Source: JAJCZZ01 sp964569085 (GTDB lineage: Bacteria > Gemmatimonadota > Gemmatimonadetes > Longimicrobiales > Gaopeijiaceae). From it: a DNA stretch of 64,000 bases. The notes under the pieces are model-generated. The model saw only the letters and a program-made list of their open reading frames with translations, did not search any database and was not told the DNA's origin. The stretch lies in contig CAZMTA010000002.1 of the NCBI GenBank assembly GCA_964569085.1, forward strand, positions 124,001 through 188,000, written 5' to 3'. A program made the translations under genes and the position numbers. Shown here piece after piece: positions 63,791 through 64,000 of the stretch (positions within the stretch are counted from its first letter, which is position 1; each line of letters starts with the position of its first letter).

Positions 63791-64000
63791 CTAGTCGTTC
63801 TGGGTCTGCTCGGTGGCCACGGGCAGGGCGCGCTTCATGCGGAAGGCGTCGCTCTGCACCACGCCCATGACGAGGTCCGGGATGCGGTAGCCGTCGGGCT
63901 CCGCGTTCCGGACGATGGCGCGGACGGTGGGCTGGTCGAAGTACTCGACCCGCCGTCCCAGCGCGTACGCCATGAGGTTCTCGGTGAAGCTCCGGACCAG
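63791..64000 (-). CDS. C-terminal end of a DUF1592/DUF1588/DUF1585-type protein (partial)
   Basis: The last ~69 residues before the stop at 63791 are open to the right window edge. LVRSFTENLMAYALGRRVEYFDQ, read from the edge, followed by DGYRIPDLVMGVVQSDAFRMK, is the DUF1585 domain that closes these large exported proteins. They often carry an N-terminal cytochrome-c-like region, which would lie outside the window. It is the upstream member of the group with the DUF1552 and ankyrin genes. Confidence 0.82.
   Translation of the reverse strand: MVRSFTENLMAYALGRRVEYFDQPTVRAIVRNAEPDGYRIPDLVMGVVQSDAFRMKRALPVATEQTQND

Overview
The window is about 72% GC by eye and is densely packed with roughly 50 genes on both strands. 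I see no rRNA, tRNA, CRISPR array, insertion sequence, integrase or phage gene, so it reads as ordinary chromosome. Several features suggest a Gram-negative (diderm) bacterium of the Gemmatimonadota type. These are a PadR repressor paired with an orphan MacB/FtsX-type permease (ADOP family), Ig-like (BIG2/FN3/putative-Ig) lipoproteins, a DUF1585-ending protein next to a DUF1552 protein and an ankyrin protein, a TonB-like protein, many exported metallopeptidases, and TolB-like/TPR membrane proteins. The phylum is an inference from gene content; Acidobacteriota is the main alternative.

Layout. 1-8.1 kb: 3' part of an M20 peptidase gene (minus strand, cut by the window edge), a secreted M1 peptidase, a small envelope protein, the translation GTPase TypA/BipA, a GAF protein with a cysteine-rich tail, a thioredoxin-fold protein and a secreted repeat protein. 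8.1-15.4 kb: a membrane-anchored spermidine-synthase-like protein, a cupin, a dCMP-deaminase-like enzyme, then a serine operon (class V aminotransferase, serA) followed by a membrane-anchored MutS-like ATPase. 15.4-19 kb (minus): a DUF2183/App1-like phosphatase, a P1 (DmpA) peptidase and heme O synthase. 19.1-24.1 kb (plus): an Ig-like lipoprotein, a small degenerate alpha/beta-hydrolase-like protein and a large regulator whose winged-helix/BTAD module sits at the C-terminus. 24.1-30.9 kb: the ADOP permease with its PadR repressor, an Ig-domain leishmanolysin-like lipoprotein, a small lipoprotein and a TonB-like protein. 31-35 kb: a translationally coupled phosphosignalling cassette (response regulator, hybrid kinase, PAS kinase). 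35-44.2 kb: an MFS transporter, a TolB/TPR membrane protein, an RnfD-like protein fused to cysteine-paired Sel1-like repeats, a D-aminoacylase, a cupin/ABM pair, an LD-carboxypeptidase and a small conserved-looking protein. 44.4-52.4 kb: gamma-glutamyltransferase, Mpl, SpmB, SpmA, a DUF5924/DUF2914-type membrane protein, a second App1-like protein and a DUF421 protein. 52.6-64 kb: a penicillin-acylase lipoprotein, a large hybrid sensor kinase, an amidase coupled to a PIN-domain protein, an ankyrin-repeat protein, a DUF1552 protein and the tail of a DUF1585 protein.

How the genes work together. A recurring theme is exported or envelope hydrolysis of peptides, D-amino acids and peptidoglycan fragments (M20, M1, P1, M8-like, S66, S45, GGT, D-aminoacylase, amidase, Mpl). 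This fits a scavenger that feeds on protein and cell-wall debris. Three sensor kinases and one stand-alone receiver add environmental sensing. The least explained parts are the RnfD-like/Sel1 fusion, the inverted SARP-like regulator with its small partner, the DUF1552/DUF1585/ankyrin group and the two soluble App1-like paralogues.

Long open frames opposite nearly every gene are a by-product of the GC content and are not annotated. Start codons were chosen from signal peptides, ribosome binding sites, overlaps and the first conserved motif; several remain uncertain and are flagged.
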